DNA of 64,000 bases from Aaosphaeria pasadenensis (Eukaryota > Ascomycota > Dothideomycetes > Pleosporales): positions 744,001-808,000 of the forward strand of contig JAKLMB010000006.1 in the NCBI GenBank assembly GCA_022813625.1, read 5' to 3'. Position 1 is the stretch's first letter; every line of letters begins with the position of its first letter. Below, one piece after another: positions 11,487 to 23,647 of this stretch. The notes under the pieces were generated by a model that was not told where the DNA came from, did not search any database, and saw only the letters and a list, made by a program, of their open reading frames with translations. A program made the position numbers and the translations under genes.

Positions 11487-12584
11487 ATGGTTGACCGTGC
11501 CAATCGTCCCTCAGCATTGAATGCTCCTGCTGCAGCTGCTCCAGGTGCTCAGGTTGACATCGTCGGAGAGGGTGCCAGCGCAAAGGTCACTGCCACATTA
11601 CCTTCCGGCGAGAGCGTCGAGGTCCTACTCTACGGAGCTACCGTCACGAGCTGGAAGAGCAATGGAGGCAAGACTGAGAACCTTTTCTTGAGCGAGGCTG
11701 CTGCCGTGGATGGAAGCAAGGCTGTCCGCGGAGGTATTCCTGTCGTCTTCCCCGTGAGTCTTACCTACCCTGCTGTCGCTATCTACCGTCGAACTTGTCT
11801 GACACACCTTCCGCCAACAGGTATTCGGTCCTCCACCCAAGTCTGGCCACGCAACCTCCGCCCTCCCACAGCATGGCTTCGCACGAACATCGCGCTGGGA
11901 GTATCTCGGAAAGTCCAGCTCGGAGGACGCCCTCGACGGCAACTCGGTCAAGCTTGACTTCGGTCTCTACACCTCTGGATTGAGTGAGGATGCGCGCAAG
12001 GCATGGCCATTTGACTTTGGCTTGGTCTACAGCATAACCCTCGCAAAGGACAGCCTCCAGACGGTCATCAATGTCCGCAACGAGGGCGAGAACAGCTTCG
12101 AGTTCCAATTCCTCCTCCACACATACCTCAAGGTTCAGGTGAGTACTTCACAGCGCGCTTATAGTTCCCAACGAATAGCCAGAGACTGATTACGTATGTG
12201 ATGTAGGACATCTCCAAGGTGGCCGTCAACGGCCTTCTCGGCGTCCAGTACGTCGACAAGGTCCTCAATGCCTCCACCCACACCGAATCGAACTCGTCCG
12301 TCACCATCTCCGGCGAGGTTGACCGCGTCTATTCCTCGATCCCGCAGGACACGACCTCGGTTCTCGAAGACGGCAAGCCCCGCTACGATGTCGTGCGCGA
12401 CAACTTGCAGGACACCGTCGTCTGGAACCCGTGGATCGAGAAGGCCAACAGCATAGGAGATTTCCAGCCCAAGGATGGCTACAAGAACATGGTCTGCATC
12501 GAGGTCGGCGCCGTCAACGGATGGCAGAAGCTCGAGAAGGGTGAGGTCTTCGAGGGCGGACAGGTGATCAAGAGTTTGCTATAG
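11487..12584 (+). CDS. glucose-6-phosphate 1-epimerase (aldose 1-epimerase-like, YMR099C family)
   Basis: Three exons (11487-11753, 11821-12138, 12207-12584), all in phase 0, give 320 residues, the usual length for this family. The family interconverts alpha and beta anomers of hexose 6-phosphates in the cytosol. Supporting motifs are GGIPVVFP followed by FGPP (about 80-94), LPQHGFARTSRWE (about 105-117) with a catalytic-type histidine, LHTYLKV, and the C-terminal VVWNPWIEKA and MVCIEVGAV strands typical of the galactose-mutarotase fold. The first ATG follows a TATA box and C/T-rich leader. The N-terminal 15 residues are Ala/Pro-rich and probably unstructured. Confidence 0.93.
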
Positions 12585-13259
12585 ATTCTTGCTGAGATCT
12601 ATCTTCAAAGCTGATCTGATGGATAACTATATCTTCCGAGTCATAGTGGTAAAAAGGTTTAACGGAATGCGGCGAGCTGAACTTTCAAGACCATTAGGAG
12701 ACCCATCCCAGCAGCAGTGAACGAATAAATAATGAATAGTTACGACCATTTTCCATATGTTCTGTAAATGACGTGCTACAGGAATACCATGGAGTCAGTT
12801 GGCGGCAAACATTGTTGTCGTTGGTACATTTCCCATTTGGTCTGCTGACAGGACAACAAATTGATTGCCTTGCAATCAGTTAATTACCATCAGGATGAAT
12901 TGGTAGTGATTCGTGTTGGTGGTAGGGCTCAGCTGTCTGCTGCACCCATACAAACGAGTGGTCTGTGCACTGCTTCATCCATACCTTACTTTAATCACCC
13001 ATGAGTACCATCCATGCCTCATTCACCCGATCGGGTTCCCTTGTCATATAAAGTAACAGGGCCCCATATCTTACGCCACTAGACTTTTGCCAGATGATAA
13101 CAACAAACACTGCCATGCGCAGTAGCGGTTGTCAAGCTGTGCAGAGCACTTTCCCATGACTGTGCCGCCTGCTGTTTCTGACCTCGAGAGCTCTGAACCA
13201 TCATTCCGTCCCCGCCCTTTCCCCGCAGGAGTAAACATCCATCATCACCACCCATACCC
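12585..13259. other. intergenic between epimerase and IKS1-like kinase; contains a TATA box
   Basis: No coding frame is credible. A TATAAAG element sits at 13047-13053, about 210 bp before the IKS1-like start codon. The rest should be the epimerase 3' UTR and the kinase promoter. Confidence 0.55.
13047..13053 (+). promoter_or_regulatory. candidate TATA box of the IKS1-like kinase
   Basis: TATAAAG is located 207 bp upstream of the proposed ATG at 13260. Position only; not otherwise supported. Confidence 0.4.
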
Positions 13260-15457
13260 ATGGATGACCACGACTACGAGTACCAGCGGAGTATGTCGCT
13301 GGTACCATACGTCCCCGCGGAGTCGCGCGAGATTGTCTTGTATGTCCTAATGTTCCATGCGCATCATTAACTGTTGTATTTCTACTGACCGCTCATAGGC
13401 GTCACGGTTCCGCGGTCGTCGTATTCGACCAGAGATCAAAGCAACTCTCCCTTCGCGATGCCTCACACACCTCCACCGTCGAGTCCACCTCCTGTCCCTA
13501 CTGCCACAGGCCGTTTCGAGGCAACACCCCCCACGAACCAGAAGACCAGGACGAGCACGAGCATGGCGGCATACAGGACGCAGACTCCGGGTTCGTCAAC
13601 CCAGGATACTTTCAGATGCTGCGACGGAGCCAGCCAGGATCTGCGGAGGGTTCACGACCGTCGTCGCCGCACAAACAACTTGCGCCGCCGCCGATCGGTA
13701 GTTCCAGCGGCGACTTTCGCGCCCCAGAAGGTGCGGAGTTCGTGGGGAGCACGCCGGTTCCGCCGCGACATCACGGGATATCTTCGCAGGCGTTCAGCCC
13801 GGATTACTTCAAGACTTTCTTTGTGGAGGAGCGGGAATTGGGTAGAGGTGGCAAGGGGGTCGTTCTTCTGGTCAAGCACGTTTTAGATGGCGTTCCGCTG
13901 GGCAAATTCGCGTGCAAGCGAGTCCCTGTTGGTGATGATCACGAATGGCTCGAGAAGGTCTTGATCGAGGTGCAATTACTGCAAAACCTGTCGCATCAGA
14001 ATCTGGTCTCCTATCGACATGTTTGGCTGGAGAACTACCAGATCTCGAATTTCGGTCCAAGCGTCCCATGCGCCTTCATCCTGCAGCAGTATTGTAATGC
14101 GGGTGATCTGCACAGCTACATCACAGAAGGAGCGAGATCATCTCTCACGACTGAGCAGTTGAAGGAGAGGATGAGGAGACGCTCGAAAGGCGAGATGGAG
14201 CCCCCGGAGAATCTGAACGGTCCTCGAAAGATGCATTTCGATGACATCATTGCGTTTTTCAAAGATATCACGTCTGGTCTTAACCATTTGCATGCGAACG
14301 GCTACATTCACCGGGACCTGAAGCCTTCCAATTGCTTGCTTCATAATACGGGACGCAAGATCAGGGTCCTCGTCAGTGATTTCGGAGAAGTGCAAAGTGC
14401 CAATGTGGCTCGGAAGTCGACAGGTGCAACGGGGACTATCTCGTACTGTGCACCTGAGGTTCTACAACCAGAACGGGCGGGAGGTCCTCTGGGAAATTTC
14501 ACCACCAAGTCTGATATCTTCTCCCTAGGCATGATCATTTATTTCATGTGCTTTGCCCGATTGCCGTACATCAATGCTGATGGCATCGATGAAGACAACG
14601 AGGACCTCGACCAACTTCGAGAAGAGATCTCGGCCTGGGCAGGCTTCGACGACGAGCAACGAGTGCGTTCAGATCTTCCAGATAAGCTGTACAAGTCTCT
14701 CAAACATCTTCTGGCTCTCGACCCAGACGATCGTCCCGGAACAGAGGAGATCTTGCAGGTTCTGAAATCGACAGGAGTGTTTAATGAATACTCCTTTGGC
14801 GGCGGATCTGGCCTCGACGAATTTAGTCCGCGCATTTCTCGTGTAGATACCCCGAGTCCAGCACCAACTCAGGTCTTTCGGAAACAAAGCAACGCCTCAT
14901 ACATGCGGCACGGTCGCTCGAAGCTCAGCGCCTCGGCGATTGATCGCTCACCAAGTCCTCCCACTGCACAACCGCCTGACCTAACACCAGCGAAGCGCAC
15001 ACCATCGCCGCAAGAGGGATCTGTGGTTCTTCGACCAAAGAAGGTGGACTTACCTCGGCCATCCGATCCTCACGACCCAAATGCTCCAATTCCCACGCTC
15101 TCTCCTCGCCTCATGCTACCACCACCTCCGCCCCCTACACGTCCCAAACTAGTCCAACTAACGCACAATCCCACATTCACCGGCGTTACCAAAATAGCGA
15201 TTTTCAGCGCAAAAGTCTTTTCCCTATTCAGCCCTTGTCAGCCGTTCGCAGCTGACCCCTGGGTGGCGTATCCGTTGTTATTGTTTGCTTCCTTAGATTT
15301 CCTCTTTATCGGCTTTTCGTGGCGCGGAAGATACCTCGGTCTCGGCGGTCTTGCGGGGTCGCTGTTGCTATTGATCATTCATGGAGTTGCGGTCGCGTTG
15401 TTGATAAGGACCAACAGGCTTTGTGTTGGGAGAGAGGTTGCGTGGGAGGGGATGTAG
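13260..15457 (+). CDS. IKS1: IKS1-like Ser/Thr protein kinase with C-terminal membrane segments
   Basis: Exons 13260-13339 and 13399-15457 give 712 residues. The first exon supplies an N-terminus reading SLVPYVPAESREIVL, and the second continues with RHGSAVVVFDQ, CPYC (about residue 60) and FVNPGYF, a combination typical of the IKS family. The kinase domain covers roughly 170-485: LGRGGKGVV loop (about 175-183), FACKRV lysine (about 200), IHRDLKPSN (about 331), DFGE (about 354), YCAPEVL and a long insert after DLHSYITE. A Pro-rich linker follows. Then hydrophobic segments at about 640-690 (YPLLLFASLDFLFIGF; GLAGSLLLLIIHGVAVALL) suggest two tail membrane spans. The yeast homologue is a non-essential kinase of unclear role. 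Substrates are unknown. Confidence 0.88.
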
Positions 15458-16045
15458 GGGACGGAGTTGTATGGCAATGCTTAGATGGGTGCTTCCAACT
15501 CGAGCGAGGACTTAATAGATGAGATATTTGATATGATATGAAATGAGCTTTTTTATTAGAGTTGAAGTTGAGTTGACTTCTTTTTTTAATAACATGTTAT
15601 TACAAGAATAGTTTTTAGAGCAGAATTGTAATCTACAATCACAAGATATAATTGTGTTTTGATCTTGTTGTTGGAGGAGTACTTGTCTGTCATACTAAAG
15701 TAGATCCCGTGCGTGCGGCGATGCGGGGGTGGCAGATGGAAGACGAAGCGCTAGGGCCCCACATGAAAGCTAGTGATTGGCCGGTGTGATTGTTTACGCC
15801 AAGATATTTACCATAACACGTCCAACCCAACCTTCGAACTTTCCCTCTACATTCATTGCAACAACCCGCGTTTTCCACGACCTGCAACTAACTGACCACA
15901 GCTTCGAGACCTCTTTTTTGGTCTCGGCCTGTCTACCTGCTCCCTCTATCACTTGGAAGCATTTGTTTTCTTATCCCCTACTCCTGTATGATACACGCGA
16001 CACGTCCATAAACACCCCTAGGCTCGAGAAGCCTCACTATCTTCA
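15458..16045. other. intergenic, no gene seen
   Basis: 588 bp between two plus-strand genes. AT-rich sequence at 15530-15680 is likely 3' UTR, and a C-rich leader from about 15810 precedes the next gene. Confidence 0.55.
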
Positions 16046-19000
16046 ATGTTGCAGTCTTCTCCTCCCATGAGCGAAGAGAAGGCGCGTGCCATTCGAGAGT
16101 TATCACGTAGCTTAAGCCACAGCCCTCGACCAGACCCATCGCTCTCACCAGCAGCCAGCGACTCAAATCCTACCCAGCAATTCGGGGGTGACTCTCTCGA
16201 TTTCGAAGACGACCCAGACTTCCTCGCTTCGACACAACACCGGATTGACGACGAAACCAACGAATTGCCTACATTCCCGCGAATCAGGTCAACAGCCAAG
16301 AAGATCAATTCCTGGCAGGGCCTGCGCTCAGAGCAGCCCATCCCAGACACCTCGATGGTAAACAAACAATTCGGGGACTTCGACCAGAGCATCTCGGACG
16401 AAGACGACATGTCAATCGAGCAAGGTCGCGGTCTTCCCCGAAGCAACCGGAGCACTCCGGCAAAGGGGCAATCCCTCGGAGCATACGACAGCTTCTACAA
16501 CATGACGCCGCCCTCAGCACGATCCCGCAAGTCGCACGCAGCTGAAACCGGAAGCCTTCGACGCGACGCCCAGCTCAGACGCGCATCGCGTAATGATTTG
16601 AAGGCCACAGCTGCTCGACCCGCCAGCACGCGTAACTCTCCCGCAGCTGGCAACGTGGAGCGAAAGCGTGCATCGCTCGCTCAATTGCACGCCAAGGTGT
16701 CGGAAGACGAATCCTCGTTCATGGACGAGCGTCCTCCCACGGTGACACTTCAGTCAAAGAGTACGCGCTGGGGTTCGCGCAGCCGACAGACCTCGCTTCA
16801 GATGGACGGCATGGTCGATGCGTACGCGAACAACAACACGAATGCTCAGTCACGGCCCACGACCGCGCAAAACGCCACGGCGCAGTCCTTCATGCTGCCG
16901 GATATCCCCAATCTTACGGAGCTTGTCTCTGGCGTCTTCGACGACGGTGCACCCATGTTCTCTAAGAGCACTCCCGCTCGAACACGGTTTGCTGCACCCC
17001 GTAAGAATGGACGTGCTAGAGGCCAAGCTAACTACTATCCCATTGACAGCCTCCCCGTCCCCGACGAGGAGAAGGCAATCTTCACTTCCCTCCAGCTGCT
17101 GCAGGAACGCGTCGCACAGCTCGAGCACGAACGCGCAGAAGCCGAGAAGAAGATCGAGGACCAGGAAGTTGAGATAATCGAGCTTCGGGCATCCGCTCAG
17201 GCGCGCGGCGGTCGAGATAGCGCTTTAGGATCCACGGACGGCGAGGGCTCCGGGAAGAGCAATTGGAAAGTGGATAAGACGCGTAGGTGCAGTCCTTTGA
17301 TTGTGATGAACAGATGCTAACACATACTTCAGGACTTGAAGCTTCTGTGCAAACTCTCCGTACGAAATTAGCCAGAGCAGAGCGCAAGGTGGAACTGTCA
17401 GAGATCGAGAAGAACCGAAGAAATGGAGAGCGAGACACCATGGCAACGCGATTAGGTGTAGCATCTCAAAACTTTGAAGAGTTGAAGATGGAGAAGGAGG
17501 CTCTGAGTGCCGAAAATGGAACCCTGCGACAGGAGATTGATCGATTACGGGAGGAGAATGAGGCTCTTCTCCAACAACTCGCCCAGGAGCAGGACCATTA
17601 TCGAGAGGAGACTGCCCAGCTTCAGCAACGCTTCAACCGAGCAGGAAATGATACCCAGAAGGAGAACGAGACCCTCCGTGCTGAATTGAAACGCATGCGT
17701 TCACAAAACGAGGAAAACACGCAGACCCTGTTCCGCAGAGAGGCTGAGCTTCGCAAGGCTCGCAGTGAGCAAGCCGATTATGTCAAGCTTAAGGCCGATA
17801 ACGATGCACTTAAAGTGCAGATGGCGGAATTAAAAGCTAAACAAGACCAAGAACGCCTCCGCTGGGCAAGCCTCGAAACCGATCTCAAAGACAGGGTTGC
17901 TCACCGAGATGAGACCATCCGCCACTTCTACGATATGACCCAGGAGCAGACGAACGAAGTCATCCGCGAAGATAACGAACACCTTCGAAATGAACTCGCC
18001 CGCATGGCTATGCAGCACGAAGAAGAAGCTCGTCGCTGGTCCGAACGCGAGAACAAGCTGAGGAAGAAGATCCATACGTCGAGACAGCAACAGACAGGCG
18101 AGACATTGACTCGTGAGCTCCACAATCTACGACAGAACAACACCACTGGAACCCAACGACAGTCCAGCTCCAAGCGCGACGATACTCGAACCCGTATTGC
18201 AGACCGAGTACGAGAAGAGGTCCGCATTAGCAAGAACGCCAATGTTTCGCACATCTCCAACCCTGCTAGGAGCTTCCAGAAATCAGCCAACAGGTCCTAC
18301 TCTACTTCACAGCGCGGCCCTTACGCACCAGACGTTCACCGAAGCGTATCTGCCCCTGTCAATCTCACCCAGGACCTAGATGGTGATGTGGAATCTACAA
18401 CCGACCTCTCTCTTACACCTCGTGGAAATCCCTACGTGTCACTTGGTCATGGTACAAATTTGGAACAGCCATCTCAGATGGACCTGACTGAGTTGAGCGC
18501 ATTCAATACTGGGGATATTGCTAGACTCAGACAAGAGATCGAAGAGGAGAGGCTTGCGAATCACATGAGGTCTTCACTTCCGGCACAGAGGCAAGCTCAG
18601 AATGACACAGTCCGATCAATGGCCTCCGTCAAAAGCGACCGCCGATCCTCGGTTCCGAAGAAATCCTCAATGAAAGATTTGACGGAGCGTACTAACGGAA
18701 CCATCTTCGAGGATCTCACTGGTGGTGTTGCAGATCACGATGCTGCTGTCGATCCAACTCAAACCCATGAGACCAACATTGATATGTCCATGCTTAGCAA
18801 CACGAGCCGCCGTCGCCGTAGTGCTCCCATGGACAACATGACTTCGGCTTTCATCGTCCCAGATATCAAGATTGCAGCACGCGAGCGAACTATCAAGATC
18901 GACCTGACCCGCACAGTGGGGAGTCGCTCCCATGACAACGAGAATTGCTCCGTCTGCCGTCGACAGGCTGAAAATCCATCCGCCGACCCGTTACATGTAC

Positions 19001-19545
19001 CCAAACTGATCCCGGTGTCTGCCCGCATGCCTGATGAATCTGATGCAACACTTCGCCCATCAAGAGACCCCAAGGAGGCCCTCGCACTGGTAGTGAAGGA
19101 ATTGGTCGACGAGCGTTCTCACCTCCACATGGAGCTTGCGGCCTACCGAGTGCTCCTCGAGGCTCACGATGCCAGCATGGGATTGAAGAAGCGGACAGCC
19201 ATCAATGAGGAAATCAAGGACCTTCTTCGACGTATTGATATCAAGGACACGCAAATCTATCACCTTTACGATGTGGTGGAAGGCCAACAGGGAAACGATA
19301 TCACCGAACAAGATGTTGAAGAGCTCACTCGAGAGATTGATCTCCAGACTCAGCAAGGTACCTCTACCAAGAAGGACAAGAAGGTTACTATTCAGAGCTA
19401 CATTGAGAGCGACGAGGAGAATGATCACAACTCGATCGACGAAGAAGATGAGGAGTTGCCTTGGGAAGGCTTCGAGGACACTGCGACCCAGAGCATCAAC
19501 TTCAGCAAGCTCAACTCTGGGAGACGGACGAGCGCTGTGTACTAA
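16046..19545 (+). CDS. spindle pole body/centrosome coiled-coil protein, Cep57/Ppc89-like
   Basis: Exons 16046-17282 and 17333-19545 are separated by a 50-nt intron (GTAGGT, GCTAAC branch, CAG) and give 1149 residues. The N-terminal third is polar and Ser/Arg-rich. Long coiled coils run from about 345 to 690, with heptad-like Leu/Glu-rich sequence such as RLREENEALLQQL. The C-terminal part has CSVCRRQ (about 948), LIPVSARMP, DATLRPSRDPKEALALVVK and QIYHLYDVVEGQQ. This matches the Cep57 microtubule-binding / Ppc89 localisation region as known from fungal spindle pole proteins. Likely role: structural scaffold anchoring microtubule nucleation at the spindle pole body. The very end is acidic. 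Assignment to the family is firm; the exact fission-yeast counterpart is inference. Confidence 0.85.
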
Positions 19546-21248
19546 GCACCAACACTGGCATCAACGGCATGTTATATCGAGAGGAGACTGACGAATATGC
19601 GGAGTTTCATTTCAAAGGTTTACTGTATTTGGAGTTCAAGGAGGGAAATTGGGCGGCGTACTGTATCAGCATTTTTACGGCATTGCATTTGGGTATAATG
19701 CAGCCACTTCTTCGGCCGTCACAGCGAAGTGACGCAATCATCTCACGACAGCGTGTTTTTGTTTCTTCTTTCCATCCCACCGACCTCTTTCATAGTCATC
19801 GCCTGCTTCAGCATGAGGCTTCGTTGGTCGGTTGCTATCTCGATTCCTATTCAAGAGCATGGGCGCGTCGTTGTTTGGGTGGAAGGGAGTTGGAATCCCG
19901 CTTTGGTCAGTAATAAGGCTTTGACTCACCTCCTTGAGAGGTTCGAGTTGGCCTTGGAGCTGCAAGGTTGGTAGAGTCCGACTGCTTCGAAGTCTGAACG
20001 AAGCGCGTGCACATGTTCAAGTATAGGGAAAGACTGGGAGGCCATCAACGTCGTCACCGAGCTTGTATGGAGACAACTTAGACAGAGGATTCTCTGAAAG
20101 GATGGAATTGCAGAGTTCAAACTGAAATGTAAAAGATGTAATTCTTCAATATCCCTTGCTTGCATCCTGTGTGACTGAGTGATCAGCAGTGGTAAATGAT
20201 GTCTTTGATTTGGAGAAACTCTCAAGTAGACTTTGAATTTCTATACCTACCGTGTACGTAGATGTGGCCATCTATTTCAGTTCGGCCCCAGAAATGCACG
20301 CTATTCACAAACCAGCGCACAGGAGCAAGCCTGAAAGGTGGTATGTATCTCGAATCCTTCCGAGTCAGGCCCCATATGTACCTTTGTGGTACCCAAGCAC
20401 AGCCCGCATTATCCGTTCGTACGTACCTAACCACCGCCCCCATCCAATGCCTAAACAAAACCGCAGCGCAATCTCGCCTAGCCAATCCCTAGCCACATTC
20501 TTCAACGGCCAGGTATGTTCGTGTTAAGCCCTCTTGGCCCCTTCCTGCGTGGCCGCCTTGCCGTCTGGTATCACTAACGGGAGCCCGAATGAATCACGGC
20601 AATCTGCCTGTTTTAAAAGGGCTGGCGGTATCTCCCCCCAAAGTGGCACAGGGCGCGGTTACGCGGTGGCTTAGATTTTCTTAAGACTCTCTGTGCATCA
20701 CAACGTGCGATGCGTTGTTTGCCTGATCGCATACATAGGTGGGTAGGTATCCAGCGCCGCTTAGGTTCTGTTTATTTGTTTGTTTGTTTGTTATAGACAC
20801 GAACTGCTGTCGGTGTCGCTAAGGCTGAAGGTTTGTGAAGAGTGACTGGTATATTAGGCAGCCTTATCCTCTTCTTTGACCGCGCCCTCGCCTTCGCCCT
20901 TGTCCTTGCCTTCCTTCCTTCGCCGTTTGGAGTTAAGGCATATAGTCGAAGGATTTATTCTTTCAAGAGCTGGGTGGCTTGCAGGTTGCAAACAATAATA
21001 AAAGAAAGGTCTCGTCACCTCGTTTACTCTTCCATCACAGGCAGGGCCGCCTGATACTTCCTCTCGAGCGAGCCACGTATTGAGTATATCTACGACCTTC
21101 ACCTTCACTGTCCCCCGCAGAAGCGCACGACACAACACAACACAATAACCTCCTTCTCTCCAACCACCAGGAAAAAAAAGCACAACTCCACCATTCCACA
21201 AAAAAGCACCATCAGAAACAGCAGATAAAAACACATGAACCCAAAAAA
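19546..21248. other. intergenic, no gene seen
   Basis: 1.7 kb without a credible gene. Frames up to 150 codons exist but are partly an out-of-frame continuation over the 3' end of the preceding gene. A (TTTG)4 microsatellite sits at 20775-20790. The last 150 bp are CA-rich and precede the membrane-protein start. Confidence 0.55.
20775..20790. repeat. (TTTG)4 microsatellite
   Basis: Four perfect TTTG units within a T-rich stretch; simple-sequence DNA. Confidence 0.8.
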
Positions 21249-21928
21249 ATGGCAGCCCCCCAACAACAACACGCCTTCCCCACCGAGCTCCCCGCCCGCC
21301 CAGGCGCAACCACCCACAACACCTCTCCCCAAACCCACAACAGCAGCTTCAAGTCCCGCGCGTGCCCCAACATGCGCAGCTGCTGGTCCTTCAGCCTCTC
21401 GTCCTTCAGCCTGCGCACGGGCGGCGACCAGGCGCTGTTCGCGCGGCGGCTTTGCATGCTCGTCACGCTCGTCATCCGCACGGCGATCTCCATCCTCTCG
21501 TGCGTGTCGTACGCGGGGTACCGCCGCTGGGTGAGCTTCGCGATCAATGTAGTGTTGGCGATCTTGGGCTTCTTTTTCATCGCGTGGTGTCTTGCGGTTA
21601 TTGGGGAGGCGAGGGGGTGGAGGAGGGTGCTTGGGCTGAGGGTCGTAAGTTCTTTGTATTTCGTTTCCCTTTCGTGTGTTTGTTTGTTTGGATGTTGTGT
21701 TGGGAGGGTGGAGGTATATGTTGATGACTGACGATTGAATAGGGCCGGTGGCACTTCGATATCTTCTTGATCTTCGCGGCTTTGGCGCACATCGGCATCC
21801 TGATTGGGTGGTTCTTTGGCCTGGGGAACGCGGGCGCGACGGGCACGTGGATGATCATGTGGTTGCTTATCTTCGGGGTGGCGTGGGTCGCGACGTGGCA
21901 GCCGGATGATCCTGCTAGTCAGGTTTGA
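21249..21928 (+). CDS. small four-helix integral membrane protein, family not identified
   Basis: Exons 21249-21644 and 21743-21928 (intron with GTAAGT donor and TAG acceptor, phase 0) give 193 residues. The first 60 residues are polar. Four hydrophobic segments follow: about 65-90 (ARRLCMLVTLVIRTAISILS), 95-120 (VSFAINVVLAILGFFFIAWC), 137-157 (FLIFAALAHIGILIGWFFGL) and 163-183 (WMIMWLLIFGVAWVATW). The tail is short and acidic. Topology recalls MARVEL-like or similar small fungal membrane proteins, but no diagnostic motif is visible. The start codon lies in an A-rich context that suits fungal initiation. Confidence 0.72.
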
Positions 21929-22223
21929 AGGGGATCGTGTTGAGGAGAGAGGAGAATGGAAGGGGGAAAGGAGAAGGGATGAGGGGATGAGATGGTGGTG
22001 ATTCTTGGTCATGGTGGTATTTTACATACACTATGTACAGGCGTGATGATTTCCCACAGTCTGTCTCGTGCAAAGGTCACTCTGCACGTATGGTAATGAA
22101 AAAAGTAATGATACATTTCGTTCGTACATCCAAGGATATATAAGTCGCGACAAGATGCCGTATAATACACGACAACAAGAATGGGGTTCCCGCGAGAGAG
22201 GTAAGGGGGAACGTAGTTGCCAT

Positions 22224-23117
22224 CTATTTGATCTTCTTGTTCTTGAGCTTGATCGTCTCGTCGTTAACGAAGATGCCCTTGCCCTTGTACGGCTCGGGGA
22301 CCCTCCACTTCCTGATCTTGGCGGCGAACTGCATCACGACCTCCTTCTCGGCGCCCTCGAGCAGCAGCCGAGTCGGCTGCGGTGTGCTGGCCTTCACACC
22401 CTTGGGGATCCCGAGCTCGACTGGGTGCGAGTACCCGACCTTCAGGTTCACGAACTGCTGGCCTGCGTACTCGGATTCGACGGTCGTTGCGGTCGTCTCG
22501 ACAGAGGCTCTGTAGCCGACGCCGACGAGGCGGAGGATCGCACTGTGGCCTTCACTGACGCCCAGGATGTGGTTTTGAAGGTATGCGCGTGTGGTGCCTG
22601 TCACGAAGTCAGAATTGAATTCAAACCAAAATAGTGTAAAATATCCCCAACTCAACGTCCCAAATGAGTCAATTGAACCAATTGAGAAGAGATTGAGGGA
22701 GGAAGAGGTTCACATACCCCACATAGCCCTCTGCTTAGCATCCTTCGCGTCCTCAATGGACAGCGTCGGTCCTAGGAGACTCGGGTCCTGATCGATCTTC
22801 ACATAGCTCGGGATGTCCATCGACAGCTCGCCGAGCGGGCCTTTGATGTGCACAGTCGACATTGCCTGCGTGCGGACGCCGCCCTTGTTGCCATTGGCAC
22901 TGCCACGGCCGCCGCCCAGGGAAGGCGCAACAACTTTGAAGCTGACCTCCGGCGGGATCGAGAGTGGTAGGGAGCCGATCTTCGAGAGACGTGGTGAGGT
23001 GGTTGCGAAGGTCCTGGCGGGTTGGAAGGCGGGGAGGAGGAATGAGGGGATCGATTCGGAGGTTTGGATTATTGTGGCGGCGCTTTGTGCGCCTCTCCGT
23101 CGAATTGGGGCGAGCAT
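22224..23117 (-). CDS. MRPL6: mitochondrial large-subunit ribosomal protein uL6m
   Basis: On the minus strand, exon 1 is 23117-22718 and exon 2 is 22597-22224, giving 257 residues. Exon 1 ends in the middle of AMWG and continues as TTRAYLQNHILGV, in phase (GTATGT donor, CAG acceptor). Residues 1-50 are rich in Arg, Ser and Thr without acidic residues in the first 20 (MLAPIRRRG; ARTFATTSPRLSKIG), consistent with a mitochondrial presequence. Core L6 features are VHIKGPLGEL, VKVGYSHPV-type strand (NLKVGYSHPVEL) and the C-terminal KIRKWRVPEPYKGKGI, equivalent to the bacterial L6 tail. The frame is open to 23237, but the ATG at 23117 gives the natural presequence, so I chose it. Confidence 0.92.
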
Positions 23118-23647
23118 TGTGTCGTGGGGTGTTTTGTTGATGGGGAGAGAGCAATGCGAAGCTCTCTGGTGATGTTCACAGAAAGTTTTCGGTAGAGGTT
23201 CAGCCTTATGCTGGGACGGGATGACTAAGCGAATCAAGCACTCCCGTATTCTATGTTAGGTAGGAGTTGTAGGTATCATATAAGGATTGATTTTGTGATT
23301 TATGATACAACTAAACTATAAAAAGCCAAGTTGAGACGGTAGTAACAATACTGTTAAGATATCTTATACTGAAATAGAACGGATTACCATAGATTTGACT
23401 GAGTATTTCAATGCACTGATATAGTGTGCATGAAGTTTACGGTGTCGTCCAGACTGAAGGAAATTTTTGACAATTTCGAGAACTATCGCCGTTGCCAATG
23501 TGACTTTGAGAAGGCAAATCTTGGAGGTGGAGGTGCCGTTTCGCCCACGATCAAAATCTTCTCCGATACAATGAGGCATCTCCGATAATGAGTATAGCGG
23601 TCCGTGCGTATATCCGATGGCAGGTCTCCGTCGCAATATCTTTTCTT
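23118..23647. other. promoter of uL6m and 3' flank of the Zn2Cys6 gene
   Basis: 530 bp. No coding frame is convincing. Sequence from 23230 becomes noticeably AT-rich, marking entry into the accessory block. Confidence 0.5.

Noticed and set aside
21212..22012. 266-codon minus-strand frame
   Set aside because: It lies opposite the two-exon membrane protein gene, reads across its intron and has Pro/His-rich composition typical of an antisense shadow.
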